A stretch of 64,000 nt of DNA from Cannabis sativa. Lineage: Eukaryota > Streptophyta > Magnoliopsida > Rosales > Cannabaceae. Under the pieces are notes generated by a model, which made no database searches, was not told where the DNA came from, and saw nothing but the letters and a program-made list of their open reading frames with translations. Both the position numbers and the translations under genes were made by a program. Numbering within the stretch: position 1 is the first letter of the stretch; each line of letters opens with the position of its first letter. The stretch lies in contig NC_083601.1 in the NCBI RefSeq assembly GCF_029168945.1, positions 20,736,160-20,800,159 of the forward strand, read 5' to 3'. Of the stretch, positions 1-12,271 are shown one piece after another.

Positions 1-270
1 TTTTAATAATGTTTAATAATAAATTATTGTAACCACCTATAACTATAATTCTACTTTTAAAAATTAGTTTAGTTTTAAAAATAATAATATTTTATAAAAT
101 AGCTAATAATATAGTTACAGACTTATAATAATTTTTTACAAAATATTATTTTATCATATTTCAAAAATATGACAAGTAACCACTTTTCAAAATAATAAGT
201 TCTATAACTATATAATATATTATATATTTATATATAATATATAAATAAATTAAATATTTAAAAAATATAA
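1..270. other. AT-rich intergenic DNA
   Basis: This stretch is almost entirely A and T with short homopolymers. I see no open frame, inverted repeat or recognisable element. It ends at the A that precedes a candidate Helitron 5' terminus. Confidence 0.5.
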
Positions 271-2410
271 TCTATTCTATATAAAGTGTGCCTATATAAC
301 CGAATTCTTGGTTTATGAGAAATTCGTGGGAGACTTTTTATTTATATTAAACATAAAATGATTTATTATTAAAAATAAAATAATTTATGAGAAATTCATG
401 GGTCACGTTTTATTTATATTAAAAATAAAATAATTTATTATTAAAAATAAAATAATTTATGAGAAATTCATGGATCACTTTTTATTTATATATAATAAAA
501 TAAATAAAATAAATCCCATTAAATCTAAAAAAAAAAAATTGTTGTTGTACATTTATGATTTTTCTCTTCTTCTTCTCTTCTTCTCTTCTAGAATTACCAT
601 TTTCCTATAAAAACACTCATTAAAAGAAAAAGTTATATTTTAGCACATAGAGTATAACTAAGAAGTCATAAAATTTATAATTTCGTCTTCTGTTAAATAA
701 AAAAAATTGCAACTTGAAGCATTATTATAATTATGCTGCTTTGTACATGCTGCGACAAAAAGGAATGTCAATCTTATTAATTTCTCCATGTTCTAGCTAT
801 TAATGCAAACCAGAAAAAGAAAAACATTTACTAAAACCCACCAAAACTTATCATAATTAAACTGGAGGCATTAGATGCAAAGAAAAAAAAAAAAAACAAA
901 TCAGAGAGTACATTACAGCATTTTTTTTGATCACGTGCTCATAAATTAGAAGCACAATTAAATAAATTAGCGAAATAGTGACTAACATCCAAATTTCAGA
1001 GTTGATGGAAAAATCTGCAACTAAATGAGGTAAAGACTACTACAATATTTACTTTATAAAACTTTTGTTTCAATATCTTACTATTATTAACACCATTTAA
1101 TTTGGATGTAGAAAAAATGTTTTTGGATTGAGGCGGCAATAAAAATAATTGATACTGTCCAGAGTTTTTATTACATGTTATGTGACGCATGTCATAAAAA
1201 AATAGATTTATACAATCGCAATGAAAAAATTATATGTGATAAGCCATCATGCAGCCAGGAAGGATTTCTTACACCACGATATATTACAAAAAACATATGA
1301 TGTTATTGAAATTAAGTTAAAATAATAATAATAAAAAAAAGATACTAACAATCTTATTATGCATTTTACAGTGCTATAGCATATGTTGAACTTGATGACA
1401 ATACAAAGAGCCTATCTGCTGTCATGTTCGCATATATTGTGGAAAAAATATTTTCGTGTACTGCTGCCCAACTAATGAAATATACCGCAAAGGTGTAATT
1501 TTAAAAGAATAAAATAGTTTTACATGCCTTTCATAAGTTGATTTTTTTAATTAAATAAGCTATGCACACCATGTCTATTCATTTTAAATGAAAATACATC
1601 ACGATTTGTAGGAACACCGCCGCTTTGTCGACACTACCATATTTAATTTATCAATGAAAAAATGGACATTCCAGATATATGCGGACCCGGCTAGAATGAA
1701 AAGTGCAAAATACAAAAATTACACTATTGTCTCTATCGAAGCAAATGATGATTGAAATCCACCAACTATCATTAGTTTTCTTATCTACAATTTTTAAACA
1801 AATGCTATCTTCAATTATCAACAATTTAGAGATTGATTTTTAATTTTTTTTTTCTATCTTACACCCATTTAAGTAATGTTTCTTTAAGTATTGGAACATC
1901 ACCTTTAATTTATTTTTGGATTAACTTAAGAACATATTTAAATCATCAAGCTTTCTTAAACACTAAGGTGGCGTTTGGTTGGAGGTAATGAAATGGAATG
2001 GAATGGGAAGGAAATAATTTTCATTCTATTCCTTTGTTTGGTTGCATTTTAAAGTATTGGTGGAATGGTTATTCCATTTTAAAAAGAAAGGAATGATCAT
2101 TCCAATGTAACAAGAAAAAAAAATTAGTGATTTTTTTATAATTTTTTTTTTATGCATTTTAAATTTTATTCCATTCCATTCCTATTCCTATTCCCATTCC
2201 CATTCCCATTCCTATTCCTATATATTACATTCGGTATTCACTTTTAATTGACAGCATTATAAACTATAATATTTAAATACACATAATAATAATCTCACCT
2301 AATAACTAATAATATTTTTTCTTTAATTTTTAATTGTATCATTTTCAAATAACATAGAAAAAAACTAGCATAAAATTTAGTATACGTGCCTCGCACGTAA
2401 TTTTTGCTAG
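271..2410 (+). mobile_element. Non-autonomous Helitron candidate
   Basis: The left end starts with TC after an A (270) and reads TCTATTCTATATAAAG, a typical plant Helitron 5' end. The right end is CTAG (2407-2410) followed by T. Eight bases before CTAG ends the stem ACGTGC (2384-2389) / GCACGT (2393-2398) with loop CTC. A-T insertion, 5' TC, 3' CTRR and a subterminal hairpin are the accepted Helitron hallmarks. No Rep or helicase coding is visible in its 2.1 kb, so it would be non-autonomous. The hairpin is nearly the same as at 39338-39352 and 41821-41835. The left end was chosen by motif, so it is less certain than the right end. Confidence 0.6.
1971..2232. repeat. GGAATGG-rich MITE-like repeat
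   Basis: A left arm begins GGCGTTTGGTTGGAGG and continues with GGAATGG units. A right arm (about 2163-2222) consists of CATTCC/TATTCC units, the reverse complement of the left motif. The arms flank an AT-rich centre. The outermost bases do not pair well and no target duplication is clear, so this is a decayed MITE or foldback-like repeat, perhaps nested in the Helitron. Confidence 0.4.
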
Positions 2411-3445
2411 TATATATATATATGTATGTATATATTATAATAAGAAAACTAATAACTATTTGAAAAAAATATTTTAACAATTTTTTTTTAAAAAAAATAC
2501 ATATATTTAGGATAGATATTTAAATATTTTTTTAACTAATTTTCAAAATTAAATTATAATAAAAAAGATTATATTATAAACATAATATACATATATAAGG
2601 TGGTGGTGGGGTGGTGGTCCAGCCACCATGGCTGGTTGTGAAGAGGGATGACCGATAGTTTAACAATCGTCTAGGTCATCGGCGTAAGGAGGTGCACGAA
2701 GCAGAGCTCTGTTTATAGCAAAATCAGGTCGCTCGAACCTATAACCACAAACGAAGCTGGGCAGAGCTCGAAGGCTCTTGGAGCTTGCGGTCCTATCTGC
2801 CTGTCCTCGACATCAACCATGAGATCCTTAGGTTCGGTCGACCACGCTGCTTGAGCTACGAGACCTCCTGTCCCTTCAGTGGTTGTTTGACAAAACCTGA
2901 ACCCGATTGAGTTGTGTCTTTCTTCCTCTTCTGGTTCAACGTGCATGCATGCATGGCTCATGCATGCCAATCATGCACATGTGAAGCATGGTCCTCTTCG
3001 GCTTGGAGGGTAGTGCCTCATCATATGAGCTTCTAAACAACATCTTGATGAGGCTTGGATTTACTCCTTAAAATCGAGCTTACTCATCAATGGAGGTTTT
3101 GAGGAATTTTAAAAATACATTTATATATCGATATTTTTAGAAACTAAATAACTGAGAGCTTCAAGAATTTAAATAATGATTAAGTAAAAGAGAAAAAGGA
3201 TTTTTACGTAGTTTAAGTAAAAGAAATCCTTGAATAAAATCGGCAGACCTTGCATAAAAGAATAAAAGGAGTTTTATAGACTAAAGTTCGAGTTCGGGCA
3301 TACCCATGACTCACTCAAGTTTTTTTTATAAAAGCAAGCCCACTTATGGGGTAGAATACATAAATACATGACTATGAAGCCTAAGGATTTCTAGCTCGTG
3401 GGGCGACAGTTTTGTACTGATTAGGAGATCGTTTGTTGTAGGACA
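2411..3445. other. Degenerate repeat DNA, left flank of the solo LTR
   Basis: After an AT-rich start, 2600-3440 is more GC-balanced and resembles eroded retroelement DNA, but no domain can be read. A CATGCATG run lies near 2942. The stretch ends with GGACA (3441-3445), the left target duplication of the solo LTR, and continues in sequence after 5864. Confidence 0.4.
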
Positions 3446-5859
3446 TGTTAGATTTTGTGCCCTAAATAAAACATATTTTAATATAATCAGATTTATTAAT
3501 TAATAAAGATCAGAAATCATTTTATGTTGCATGGTTCACATGATTTATTTCATGATTATATTTAATGTATAAATTCTATTAAGTCGAGAACATATGTATT
3601 TGTTCATGATTATAGTGTTGTCAGCACAGTGGAATATAATCATGATTATATGTTCAAAAGTTTAATTCCTTGATTTGTCAGTTCACTGGATTTAGACTGG
3701 CATGATGATCAGCGATAAGTATACTTTCACCTTGGATAAGTGTTATCTCCTTTCTAGGGCATTAATTGGCAAAGTTTACCAGTATCAGATGTATAAAGTA
3801 TACATTAGAAGGGACCGATATTGATCTTAGATAAGATATCATAAACTTACCGTTATATCTTTCTAAGTCAATATCAATAGTTGATCTTAGGTTTGTGGAT
3901 CTTAATCCTGACATAATTAGGTTCGATCTCAAGAGTGTTATTTGTGTTCTTTGATTTGATAGTTAAACCTACCTTTTGATCTGGGTGATACGTACATTTT
4001 GGAAACATGATAGTACAATTGAGTGGGAGCGCTGAACACAGATATGGAATCTATAGCTTCTATAGGTATTTAGAAGTGAAGCGATGATCTCCTTCGAGCT
4101 TGGCTAAATAGAGATAAATGATTGAGGCCTCATTTCAGTAATTATATTAGTTTACTGAAGTATTATTTATAGGTAGCTAAGTGTTTTAAGGATAAAATAT
4201 ATTGAAGGGTAGAACGGTAAATTTGTCCCTATTCAATGTAGATCATCTATAGAGGATCCTTGACTATTAGGATTGTAACAATGGATAATAATAACGTATA
4301 TATATCGTGGTACATATAGAGCGTTCTATATAACTGAGAGTGTATTCAATTCCAAATTTATAGTGGAGCAAGGCGGAATTAATAAGTTGAGAATTTACTT
4401 GGTAAATTCTAGATCTACTTATTGAAAGCTCGGTTATATAGGCCTATGGTCCCCTCACTAGTTCAGACTCAGTTAATTGATTTTAATTAATCAATTATAA
4501 TTCTAAAATTAGGCTATGTCTTATTATGAATTTTCACTAAGCAAGGGCTTAATTGTGAAGAAAAGAGGTTTTGGGGTCAATTTGTTAATTAAGAGACTTT
4601 GTATGGTTTAATTAATAAATTACATAAATGAAAATTTTATTTAGTAATTAATTATAATTATTAAATAAATAATTTTGGCATTTATAGGATTGAATTGGAA
4701 AATATGGTATTATTAAAAAGAAGAATAAGTGGTTGAGAAAAGTGGTAAAATTGTAACTAGAGATTGGCTTACTTTAAGTGTACGACCATAGTGATTTATT
4801 GCCCAATTTTTTTTATTATTTGTTTAATCCATATAATTCAACCTTAAGCCCTAGTTGAAACATTATAAAAGGAACATGATGCTCTCATCTCATCCACTTG
4901 ACACTTTGTCAAATTAATGTCATCTTGACTATTGTCTTCAACCTAGATGAGAGAGTTCCATCCTTAGTGTTTTCTCACCTCCTTCATTGTTCTTCACCAT
5001 TCGAACCTTGAGTGATGAGTAGGGATGCATATTTCCCCCACGGGGATGGGGTCCCGCGGGGACCTGCCCCTAATGGGGTAGGAATTCCTCGTCTAAATGG
5101 GGAACGGGGCGGGGACGAGAATTATTTTTTGTCCCCGAATGTTAAACGGGGCAGGGACGAGGATCACACTTCCCGCCCCGACGGGGACCCGTTTAGTATT
5201 TTATCTTATATTTCTAGTAATATTTTATAATATATAATTTATGTTTGTATCTTTTTTAGTATATTAGTATCTTTTTTATGAATTTTATGTTGTGTTTTGG
5301 ATAATAATTAGTTTATTGAATAATAATTAATGTGTAATATTTTAATTCTTATATATTTTAATATTTTTGTACATTAAAAATTTTATTATAAACTTTATTT
5401 TTCTATTAGGGTATTCCCCGCCCCGTCCCCGCCCCCATTAGGGGATTTCCCGCCCCATCCCCGATGGGAAATAAGCGGGGATGGGGATTAAAATTCTTAA
5501 CGGGGATGGGGACGGGGGAAGCACTCCCTGCCAATTCCCTGCCCCATGTGCATCCCTAGTGATGAGTGCCATGCCCACACATAGCAAGTCAAGTACTCAA
5601 TCATAGTGAGTAAGACGGTGGTAACCAAACCCGAAGGAGAGAAAGAGATCCAGGTTCAAATCTTGATAATGCTCTCCTACAGAAAGGAATCAAGGGCTAG
5701 AGATATTGAACGGAAGGACTCATTATATTCTGCTGCAATCAATGTAAGGTTTTCTTAAATCCTTATGTGTTTATTTCATTGTTTTAGAGAATTCATATTT
5801 AGGATGTTAATGAAACATACTTGTTAGTAAATCTAGATCCTGGTAAAATATTCCCAACA
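3446..5859 (+). mobile_element. Solo LTR, copia family 1 (copy A)
   Basis: The repeat begins TGTTAGATTTTGTGCCC and ends TTCCCAACA, a TG...CA LTR. It is flanked by the perfect 5-bp target duplication GGACA (3441-3445 and 5860-5864), so it is a solo LTR left by recombination between the two LTRs of a full element. It aligns by eye along its whole length with 52379-59049 and, reversed, with 60182-62869. The last copy abuts a polypurine tract and copia coding, which sets family and orientation. After removing the nested hAT element, the LTR is about 1.87 kb. Confidence 0.9.
5020..5558. mobile_element. hAT-type MITE nested in solo LTR A
   Basis: The ends are inverted: TAGGGATGCA at the left and TGCATCCCTA at the right. 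They are flanked by a perfect 8-bp duplication GTGATGAG (5012-5019 and 5559-5566), the size made by hAT transposases. Internally, both arms are rich in CGGGGA and TCCCCG and surround an AT-rich centre. There is no transposase, so it moved in trans. The other two LTR copies in the window lack it, so it inserted after this LTR copy formed. Confidence 0.9.
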
Positions 5860-5864
5860 GGACA

Positions 5865-8030
5865 CATGTTGCACAAGGGTCACATTTGGCAAACAAAGGT
5901 GTCATGGGAACATTCAGACAAAAAGGGTGTATGAAAATGCATTGGTGGCGCACACACTACCATGATCTGACACAGGGGACAATATGTGATCATGTGTTAG
6001 AAAGGTGGACACGTCAATTTAAGACAAACATGCGCCTCTCGTCTCGCGGTAGACATCCAGTACTCACACCCTGATAGATGTTCGACTATCATCCTATGGT
6101 AGGCGTCCAAAAGTTTCCTGCGTGGTTTGTTTCGAAGTGGACCCTTATCTTCATTAGAAGGTTTTCTACTTCCAAGTGAGCCCTTATCTTCGTTTGAAGG
6201 TTTTCTTTCTTTTCGTGTCTCAGAAGGCTAGGGAGGATTCTAGGCCTTGCAAGAACATTATGTCCCCAAGGCAAAACTTTGGGCCTTCGTTGGGCTTAGG
6301 CCCATTCGAGGTCTGGACTAGCATTCTGAGAGCGGGAAGGCTTAGGTCTAACTTTATGTGGTGATTACATTCAGATTATGCCACGTGTCTCTATTCTAGA
6401 AACACAGATAACATTTATCCCCAAGCTTCCAACACTTAAGAGTGGCAAAAGCTTACAGTCTTCCTTTTGGGCGACCTTAGAGTCATCAGGCATGTGGACA
6501 ATCGTGAAAGAAGTGGAAGCATTTTTCTCTTTCCAGCACTCATCAATTGAAAAGTCAAGAATTGATGTAGAGAACAATCGGCATCACATGCGTGTCTCCA
6601 CTTCCCGAATTTGTGAGTGCCATGCCCTTTGGGAAGACACATTTTGTGTGAAATGATGGAATGACGACCATTTACGGTCAATGTGGGCCCCGAGGTGAGT
6701 ATTAATGATTAAAAAACATCTCGTTTCCTATAAAGGCATCTAATGTTGTCCCCTCACTTCCTTATCCATTAGATCACAATTTTTTAATTTTTCTAGGGAG
6801 GTCTTGGCCCTTGATTTCAAAGCACGTGAATTGCCACTCTTGCCTATATATAGGCATGAGGGAACCACTTTCACCATTTTCTTATTTTTGAATTTTTGAG
6901 CTTTTGCCTTCAAATTTGAACGAAAGCTTTTTACCATAGAACAATCCCCAGAAAGCCCTAGCTTCACCCTTTGGTGAATGAACAATCTCTTTGACATTGG
7001 CATCCAACTTTTACTATAAATCTGAGCGAGGGATTCCAGGAGCGTCACCCCTGAATCCTGTTGTGAGCCACCCCTAGTCGTCTGAAATAGTTGACATTCA
7101 AGCGAGATGTGAACAGAATCTTCGTTAAGCTTTCGATTCCCAAGCCAATCACCCTCGTCTTCCTCTATCCCCGCGTCATATTACAAGTAAGTATCTCTAA
7201 ATTTTTGAACTTTTTAATTATATATTGTAATAGGAATTTATATTCGATTATCGATTTGAGAAACCATTATTTTCATGCGAATACTAAGAGGGTTGAATAA
7301 GTAGTGTTTGGATTATCTGATAATTATAGGTTTGTTGAATTGTCAATGCATGCTATTTTTCTGGGTATGTTAGCTCGATAGTCCCTGTTTGTGTATGTAG
7401 GTTTTGAACTGGATTGGGCCCTAGGTCTCCACATCCAAAGCTACTAGAGCTTTGGATGGGTCTTTTTAGATTTCTTCCTAATTTTTTTTAAGTTCCCAAT
7501 CTGCTACTCAGAGGTATGGTTTTAATAGGACTGTACTTTCGGGTAACAGGTCTAGAGGGGACTTCTCTAAGAAATTTTAGGGGAGGCCTTCCCTGGTAGC
7601 CTTGTTGTCTTCGTGGTTTAGGGTATTTAACTGCTTGGATCTTTCTTTTTCTTCCAATGACAACTCCCAATGAAGAGTTCCACCTTGAGGTTGTGGATCT
7701 CGAGGATGTTGAGGTACATGCTCTGGTCAAGGAGCCAAAAATAGATGCAGTCCCGAAAGAGGCCCCAAAACGGAAGCGCAAAAAGAAAAACGTTTTGATT
7801 GTATACAACTCGTCCATTTGGGAAATGAACCAAATCAAGAATAAATTCTAGGGCTACGATATGTTCCAGTGACTCAGATAAAGGCGGATTCCGAAACATT
7901 CCAGGTCTATGTTGGAACATGCTCTCCCTTTCAGACGAATCTCCTTCCAGGAGTGTAGATGGGTTTAGTGCTTGGAGTTGGGCCCACATCTCCTGCGGAA
8001 CCCATCTGTTGATGTGAACTTACTTCGCCA
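5865..8030. other. Degenerate repeat DNA, right flank of solo LTR A
   Basis: This continues the sequence interrupted at 3445. It includes possible LTR-like signals (CCTATAAAGG near 6728, a CACGTG at 6381-6386) but no conserved domain. A 64-codon frame at 7657-7851 (+) encodes an acidic then lysine/arginine-rich peptide ending in a KRKRKKK-like run. It could be a retroelement gag fragment, but I do not recognise it and do not call a gene. Confidence 0.35.
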
Positions 8031-8073
8031 ACATTTGTACAACAATGATCGTGTGGTATGCCATCTCCTCCAT

Positions 8074-8226
8074 TTATTCTTTTTCCTCTGGTTTCTTTTC
8101 TGCCAATAACTTCTCGTCTTCAAGGACTTTAGACACTTTCTGATGTACTAAGATTCCTTTTAGACTTTTTCTCCATAGTGCAAAGTCTCCAGTTCCATTG
8201 AACTTCTCCAATTCAAATCTTGCCAT
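8074..8226 (-). pseudogene. Copia gag fragment (N terminus)
   Basis: Read on the minus strand from 8226, the frame starts MARFELEKFNGTGDFALWRK and continues with ILVHQKV, the characteristic start of Ty1/copia gag in plants. An in-frame TAA at 8074-8076 ends it after 50 residues. Similarity continues a little further in the same frame (a tail with AYHTII) until about 8030. No protease, integrase or reverse transcriptase follows, so this is the 5' scrap of a copia element. It lies just downstream of a Met-tRNA-like primer site, as expected. Confidence 0.75.
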
Positions 8227-8289
8227 TGATGACATTCAAAATTTCTTCAAGAATTGTAACAGATTGAATCTTAATTCTACGTTCTTGAT

Positions 8290-8308
8290 CGATTACCAAG
8301 CTCTGATT
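8290..8308 (-). other. Copia primer-binding site
   Basis: On the minus strand the sequence AATCAGAGCTTGGTAATC follows directly after an LTR end in CACA. It is a slightly mutated form of the initiator Met-tRNA primer site (TGGTATCAGAGC...) used by most plant copia elements. It separates the LTR (higher coordinates) from the gag start at 8226. Confidence 0.65.
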
Positions 8309-9190
8309 TGTGAAAAAATTAAGACTAATAGTGCAAAATCAAATCAATGAAACTCTAAACAATCAAACGATTAGTAATGACAAGATTAACAAATCGAGAA
8401 CAACAATCGACAGTATAACATGGGCAAATAGAGTATATAAAATTAGAAACAATAAATGCAGAAATTAATTAAAGAAATCAACACCAAGATATATATTGGT
8501 TCAAGTCTGATAGATCGATGTGATCTACGGCTGTACTCCAGTTCTGAAACACCACCAAAATCTTTCTTTATTGATTGAGCAAGAATATGTACAATACAGT
8601 CGAGACGAGATTCTTTATTGAGTCTTCACAAAGTGTTTCAACTCTCACACTTTACACTCAAGAATCTTCTTCATCTAAAGAATATTCTTCTTACAAAACT
8701 CAAATCTAATCTCTCTCTTTTCTCTGCACCTCTCTCTCTATCTCTCGATCTTTTTCTCTCTCAAACTCTCAATCTCATCTGAATAGAGCTTTGAATCTCT
8801 TGTATCCAGTCTATCGTAAAATGATAAGTGAAGGTGGTATTTATAGGCCTAGGATCAAGATCTTAAAATTAGTGGTTGCAAGAAAATAAGGTTGTTAAGT
8901 TAGTTAAAAATAGCTAACTTAACCAACTCCTCTTTGAGCGAAGTCCCCACTTCAGGTTAAGTATTAGAGCCTTCAAGAACAAATACGAGCTCCTGGACTT
9001 AAGGACTAAGGACACTTTCTGAAAGGCTTTCGCATAGGATAGAGCCAGCTGGAGTCATCTATCATTCTAGGAGGGATAACTAGCTAACTGGAACTCCTTT
9101 CTAGGGGAGAGCTAACTATCTTGAAGACTAATCTTGGAGTAGACATGATAGTTACCGAGAACATCCTTTGTTAAATATTCTTCTCATACT
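8309..9190 (-). mobile_element. Copia 5' LTR remnant
   Basis: This LTR-like stretch lies upstream (on the minus strand) of the primer site. On that strand it has a TATTTATAGG promoter-like motif near 8840 and a GAGAGA-rich leader. The low-coordinate edge is set by CA next to the primer site. The high-coordinate edge is only estimated, because no clean TG or target duplication was found. It is not the family of the 1.9-kb LTRs elsewhere in the window. Confidence 0.5.
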
Positions 9191-9254
9191 TTTTTTTTTA
9201 ATTTCAAATATAATAATAATAATAATAATAAAGAACTTTGAATAAATTAAATTT

Positions 9255-9645
9255 GAGGAGTACTAATTACAACCTCTTATTACAATTTCTTAGTCAACCT
9301 CCATGTCTAAAATCACATGCTGAAATATTTTTTCTCAAATTTTTCCATAGTGTTATTCGTTATAGTTACAGTATCATCCATATAAATTTTTGAAAAATTT
9401 CGAATAGTTTACAAGACCGAAAACAGAGTTTCTGATATTCCAGATTATAATGCGTGTTCAAAAAACTTTAAACGTATTTTCGGCACTGTAAACAATTAGA
9501 TTTTTTAAAAATTTACAGAGAAGATGTTGTAAGCATAACGAACACCGCCGTAAAAAAAAATTAAAAAAAATTATTTTAACATGTGTTTTCGAATGTAAAA
9601 GTTGACTAAAAAATTATAACAAAAGATTGACAGTAGCATTCCTCG
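9255..9645. repeat. Inverted-repeat MITE-like element
   Basis: The left arm starts GAGGAGTACTAATTACAAC and contains TTTCTTAGTCAAC. The right arm, reversed, starts CGAGGAATGCTACTGTCAA and contains TTTTTTAGTCAAC. The arms pair imperfectly over about 60 bp around a 270-bp centre. It lies 20 bp upstream of the duplicated promoter block of the next gene. No target duplication is evident and the superfamily is undetermined. Confidence 0.55.
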
Positions 9646-9663
9646 TTAAATTTTAATATATAT

Positions 9664-10055
9664 TAGATGACATCTATCCTTGGTCATTAGTTAATCGTTA
9701 TCAGCAGCACAGCAGTACCTAACCGTGGGCGAAGAGATCATATTCTATACCACACGACAGCTAACTGTGTACTCTCACTCACACGACAGCTACTGGTAAG
9801 TTAGTTTTCTCACTCCAACACCATTTGAGTATAGTTCTTTTTCTCCTTTTCGTGTCAAAAATTTGGGATTTGAGTCAAATAACTTTTGTTTAATTAGTTG
9901 CAAGAATAATGAAAATATTCATCTGGTTCTCAAAAGGGGCGTGTTTATTCGGCTGAGTACACTTGGAATTTAGCTCGTAGAGCGAAATAAAATAAAAATT
10001 GAACAACTTTTGTAATTAATTAATTAATTATTATTTTGGTATTGGGTTTCTTTGT
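9664..10055 (+). repeat. Duplicated promoter/5'UTR/intron-1 block, copy 1
   Basis: This block matches 16696-17390 in the same orientation, from AGATGACATCTATC through ACCTAACCGTGGGCGAAGAG and GCTACTGGTAAGTTAG to GGTATTGGGTTTCTTTG. Copy 1 lacks about 320 bp that copy 2 has (about 16809-17129), which includes the TATA-like motif. The GCTACTG|GTAAGT donor (exon end 9795) is kept, so both genes appear to begin with the same noncoding exon and intron start. Confidence 0.85.
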
Positions 10056-10131
10056 ATGCTTCGATTATATATATATATATATTTGTGTATTGCTAGAGAC
10101 GACACTTATCTTATTTTTATTTTTGCAGAAG

Positions 10132-12271
10132 ATGGAGTCGGGCTCTAATGGCGAAGAACCCACATCCTGGGATGAGATGTACAACATTAATCTGATGCCA
10201 TCGGAGCTGTTTCTCAAGTTTCGTAAAGAGTTACAAGGTTTTCGGTTTGGTGTCAATTTGGAGGTACAATTCTATCATTTTCTTTTCTTAGCGGACGGTT
10301 AGTGTGACAGTGACTATTCCAAAGTTTGAATTATGGTCTTCGCTGTAGGTTTTTCTTATTAGCAGATTATTTCTATTTTGGCTCATTTTTGTGTGGAAAT
10401 TGTGGTATTTGAATTAAGATGATTGTGGGTTTTTTCTTGAACAATGTTCTTGTTGATAAAATGACACTAGAGATCTGTTTGGTAAGCCCTATTACATATT
10501 ATATCAGTAAATGATATTGTATTATATTCAATTCTATTTACTATTATATATGCACATACAAGTTAATAATACTTATAAAAATAGGCTATATTAATATAAG
10601 ATATAATTATTATACACTACAATAAGATATAATACAAACTCTAGATGATATTATTTTGTCATATTTGTTTAATACCTACAATCTCAGAGCATAAAACTCT
10701 AACAATTGCTAAGTAGGTTCTATGAGAGGAGCAAACCATGGCAGACCACTTGACTTGATCTTATGAGCAAAGTAGGTGCTTCGTTGCTGCTTATTGTTTT
10801 GTAATTTGTCTAATGTATCTTGGTCATTGAGTTTGGTTTGCTTAGTCTTTATCCAAGTTGTGGATTAACTACACTCCTCATGTTTCATTCATAGATTTCC
10901 TGTATTTGAATACTAGTTCAAGCGATTGTCAGGTGTTCTAATGCTCTGTATCTTTACCATTAAGTTCAATTTGTTATATTTTCTGATAGTTTGTGTTTAT
11001 GTGTATGAACATAAGTATATTGGCGCTGACTAATTTTCATTCATTTTGAGGACTTATACTGTTTTTCCTTTTGTTCAGTTTTATAATGCTCCATCCAATG
11101 AGTTTCAAGGAAAACTTGTGTTGAAGCCATTGTCTCCTGATAAAATGTGGAAGTTTGTTTACGAACCTCTTCAACAGGATGTCCGCCTTCTTTCAAAAAA
11201 AATCCCTGTAACCAAATATCTAAATCTTCAGGTATGATTGAACCAGCTTATTTTCTTGATCCTCTCTTCCATAGATATGTCAAGATGCTGAAAAAACTTA
11301 CTACCTTAACGTTATGTTTGGAGAGATGATTCTACTTGTATAATGTAAGGTTATCAACTTAGAGAAGATATTGAGAAATTAATCCAACTATCTAATTAAT
11401 CTTCCTAGTATGGGATAACTTATTTTCACTTGAATTACTTTTCTGCATTCAACATGTTTCTTTCTAATTTATTGCCTACCAATGATTAACTAATACTAAT
11501 TCATTCTTTTATGTTTTTTTAATGTTTTTTTTTAATTTAATCCCACTATCCAAACGTGACCTAAGTATATTGATTACTCATGTTTGATGATATCTTAGTA
11601 TATGATGTTTCTTCTTGCACTTATAGACCTCTTAACTCTTATGGACTTGAACTTCAATGTTAGTAGCCGCGCTCAACTTTGTCTACTATTGACAGGTTGG
11701 AATAGGCCATAACTTTCTTATGCATGCAACTGGTTGGAAATGGAAGCTTAGTACATGTTTTGGTGGAGATGGTATATCTCGAATTCGTAATAAAACAACA
11801 CTTGGCTTGTGCCCTGGTTTGGATTTTCGATTTGGGTGGAGGGCTGATTATGTCCTTCCAGAAATTACTGGGCAAGTACTAAAACTCTTTAATGAGTTTG
11901 ACTCTTCCAAATGTCAACATTTATCTCTTTTTATATGTATATGTCTCCTTCCCTTATTAAGACATAAGATTCTTGTACTAATAGGGCGTTGGGCACCGGT
12001 GAGCCATTGTTCAACATGAATTCAGGAAAGTTCCAAGCATCATTAGACAGATTTGAGACCATTTTAACCCATTCAGATAAAATGGTTTATACTTCGGATG
12101 AAATATTTTATACTGATGAGAAGAACTCACAAGACTGGTATGCATTTTGTTGATTTTGAGAAGAATTTCAGGGTGAATTTATTGTTTATTGTCAGGGCTA
12201 GAGATATCCAACTCCATCAGGTACTTATATATTTTTTTTACTGTATTTTGCAGCTGAGAGTTTGGAGATAA
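10132..12271 (+). CDS. Conserved plant protein of unknown function (six exons)
   Basis: The proposed coding exons are 10132-10263, 11079-11231, 11696-11871, 11985-12137, 12196-12220 and 12254-12271, giving 218 residues. The start ATG lies 3 bases after a TTTTTGCAG acceptor, so the leader is a separate noncoding exon ending at 9795. The frame stays open across every junction. Intron 3 must use a GC donor (GCAAGT at 11872), because the nearby GT gives an immediate stop. The protein has a short acidic N terminus, then a middle rich in W, G and aromatics (WKWKLSTCFGGDGISRIRNK and LDFRFGWRADYVLP). There are no clear signal peptides, membrane helices or catalytic motifs. I recognise the pattern as that of a conserved plant protein but cannot name the family. 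The tiny last two exons are the least certain part. Confidence 0.7.

Noticed and set aside
5012..5230. 72-codon frame rich in G, P and R
   Set aside because: It lies across the inverted arm of a hAT MITE and has no protein-like features beyond the repeat.
11872..12019. Extension of exon 3 of the unknown gene through the intron
   Set aside because: Reading on gives a low-quality hydrophobic tail. Splicing at the GC donor restores a frame that continues through three more exons.
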